Source of the DNA: Pseudomonas sp. PH1b
Lineage (GTDB): Bacteria; Pseudomonadota; Gammaproteobacteria; Pseudomonadales; Pseudomonadaceae
Length of the DNA stretch: 64,000 nt
Direction: 5' to 3'
NCBI RefSeq assembly: GCF_000633395.1
Contig: NZ_AYMU01000006.1
Coordinates: 1-64,000 of the forward strand
The notes beneath the pieces are model-generated. The model saw only the letters and a list, made by a program, of their open reading frames with translations. It was not told the DNA's origin and did not search any database. Both the position numbers and the translations under genes were made by a program. This document shows positions 62,747-64,000 of the stretch, piece by piece. Every line of letters begins with the position of its first letter. Positions within the stretch are counted from its first letter, which is position 1.

Positions 62747-64000
62747 TCAGAACACGTTGATCGGGTAGTCGACGAACACACGCAGCTCGTTGCCGCCCAC
62801 GTTGTACTCGGAAGACTTCTGCGAAACGCGCAGTACCGAGCTGCGTACTTTCACGCTCAGGTCTTTGGCCGGGCCGCTCTGTACTACGTACTTGAACTGG
62901 TTGAAGATTTCCCGCTCGCTGCCGCCGGTGGAGGTCGAGGTGGTGATGTTGTCGCCACGTACGTAGGCCACGTTATAGGTCAGGCCCGGTACGCCGAAGG
63001 CGCCGAAGTCCAGACCGTAGCCCAGCTGCCAGCTGCGCTCGTCTTCAGCGTTGAAGTCGGACCAGTAGGAGTTGGCCAGGTAGATGGTGTTGCCGCCATC
63101 GCCCACGCGGTTCTGACCACGCTGGTAGCCACCGTAGGCATAGCCCAGGTTGCTGTCACCGGTGCTGCGCTGGTGCGCCAGGGTGAAGGAGTGCGGGCCC
63201 ATGGCGTAGGTGGCTGCCAGGCTCCAGATCTTGTTGTCCTCGCCGCCTGCTTTAGCCTTCTGCGCGTAGGACTTGTCCAGCTCGGTACGGTAGCCGTTGA
63301 AGTCCAGGGTCAGGGACTGGTCAGTGGCCAGCGGGAATACGTAGTTCAGGTTGATGTATTGCTTCTTCAGCACGTCTTCGACGTCGGAAGCGTACAGCGC
63401 GCCCTTGAACTGCTCGGTGAACTGGTAGCTACCGCCCAATACGTTGATCGACTTCAGGCCACCACTGTCACGGCCTTCGGCACTTTTACGCGACTCGGCG
63501 GTGAAGTGACCTGCGTTCAGCTCCAGGCCCTTGATCTCCTTGGAGGTGATCAGGGTACCGGTGTAGCTTTCCGGCAGCAGGCGCGAGTTGTCGTAATTCA
63601 GCACCGGCAGGGCCGGCATCTGGTCACCGTAGGTCAGCACAGTGTTGGAGAAACGGAACTTGACTGCAGCACCGGCCTTGGCCAGATCATCTGCAGCGCT
63701 ACCGCTGTCACCCTGCTTGAAGAAGTCGATGCCGCCGGCACCGCTGCGACCCTTGCCGCCGTCCAGGCGCAGTGCGTACAGGCCGAAGGCGTCAACGCCC
63801 ACGCCCACGGTGCCTTGGGTGAAGCCCGAGGAGAAGGTGCCGATGAAACCCTGGCCCCATTCAGCCTTGTCCGGGTTGCCATCTTTGTAGTCACGATTGA
63901 TGTAGGCGTTGCGCAACAGCACTTTCAGGCTGCTGTCTTCAACAAAACCCTTGGCGTCGGCCTGGCCTTCAGCCATGGCCTGTGTAGCGCTCAAAATCCC
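62747..64000 (-). CDS. OprD-family outer-membrane porin (5' end beyond the window)
   Basis: At least 418 residues; the frame runs off the right edge, where the end of a signal peptide (ILSATQAMAEGQA) is visible. The OprD/Occ family is clear: FVEDSSLKVLLRNAYINRD at the start of the mature protein, many amphipathic strands, the Arg ladder region and a terminal strand LRVFVDYPINVF ending in Phe. These 18-strand channels take up amino acids or small organic acids. The substrate class (OccD or OccK) is not resolved. Confidence 0.93.
   Translation of the reverse strand, partial: GILSATQAMAEGQADAKGFVEDSSLKVLLRNAYINRDYKDGNPDKAEWGQGFIGTFSSGFTQGTVGVGVDAFGLYALRLDGGKGRSGAGGIDFFKQGDSGSAADDLAKAGAAVKFRFSNTVLTYGDQMPALPVLNYDNSRLLPESYTGTLITSKEIKGLELNAGHFTAESRKSAEGRDSGGLKSINVLGGSYQFTEQFKGALYASDVEDVLKKQYINLNYVFPLATDQSLTLDFNGYRTELDKSYAQKAKAGGEDNKIWSLAATYAMGPHSFTLAHQRSTGDSNLGYAYGGYQRGQNRVGDGGNTIYLANSYWSDFNAEDERSWQLGYGLDFGAFGVPGLTYNVAYVRGDNITTSTSTGGSEREIFNQFKYVVQSGPAKDLSVKVRSSVLRVSQKSSEYNVGGNELRVFVDYPINVF

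Overview
The window looks like ordinary chromosome of a fluorescent Pseudomonas (P. fluorescens / P. protegens type). This rests on high GC, pervasive REP-type palindromes, gene blocks typical of the genus (secB-grxC-rhodanese / gpmI / envC / S41 protease; hisB-hisH-DUF2164-hisA-hisF; asmA-mutY-yggX; amino-acid ABC operon beside gabP; gltS-hutG) and an OprD-family porin. I see no prophage, insertion sequence, CRISPR array, rRNA or biosynthetic megacluster. There are two tRNAs, Phe(GAA) and Thr(UGU).

Layout. 1-7.9 kb: export and redox housekeeping (secB, grxC, rhodanese-like) facing gpmI and a run of cell-envelope genes (DUF1460 lipoprotein, EnvC-like amidase activator, S41 protease, YibQ-like deacetylase). 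8-12 kb: the late histidine-biosynthesis genes on the minus strand, with repeat palindromes in the gaps. 12.2-18.5 kb: an OFA-type MFS carrier, a PanZ-like acetyltransferase, asmA-mutY-yggX and tRNA-Phe. 18.6-25.3 kb: small unknowns, a stand-alone PchB/AroQ-type protein, an alpha/beta hydrolase and an iclR-hutG-gltS unit for formimidoylglutamate/glutamate use. 25.7-34.1 kb: a large DKNYY-repeat protein, a GABA-type permease, a complete polar amino-acid ABC importer and a methyltransferase.

34.4-43.3 kb is more accessory: a berberine-bridge-enzyme-like flavo-oxidase standing alone, then an M20-family amidohydrolase, LysR regulator and polyamine-type ABC importer that together look like uptake plus intracellular hydrolysis of an amide-containing nutrient. 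43.9-49.0 kb is a compact NAD-dependent molybdenum formate dehydrogenase operon (fdsGBAD). 49.9-52.3 kb is a guanidino-acid symporter plus ureohydrolase pair. After tRNA-Thr, 53.7-60.3 kb holds an AraC regulator, a DUF1254 protein and a five-gene operon whose products are all exported (MipA-like barrel, class A acid phosphatase, second barrel, cytochrome c, LprI-like protein). The right end has two envelope proteins, an orphan gene with features of a PD-(D/E)XK nuclease, and an OprD porin cut by the window edge.

Most of the window is well-understood metabolism. The items I consider most worth a second look are a cluster of DnaA-box sequences in and near the methyltransferase gene (33.55-36.15 kb), the orphan nuclease-like gene at 61.8-62.7 kb, the all-exported operon at 56.1-60.3 kb, the PchB-like protein with a Gln-to-Glu change at the catalytic position, and the amidohydrolase/ABC cluster with an altered metal-binding motif. 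No homology search was run; family assignments come from motif recognition.
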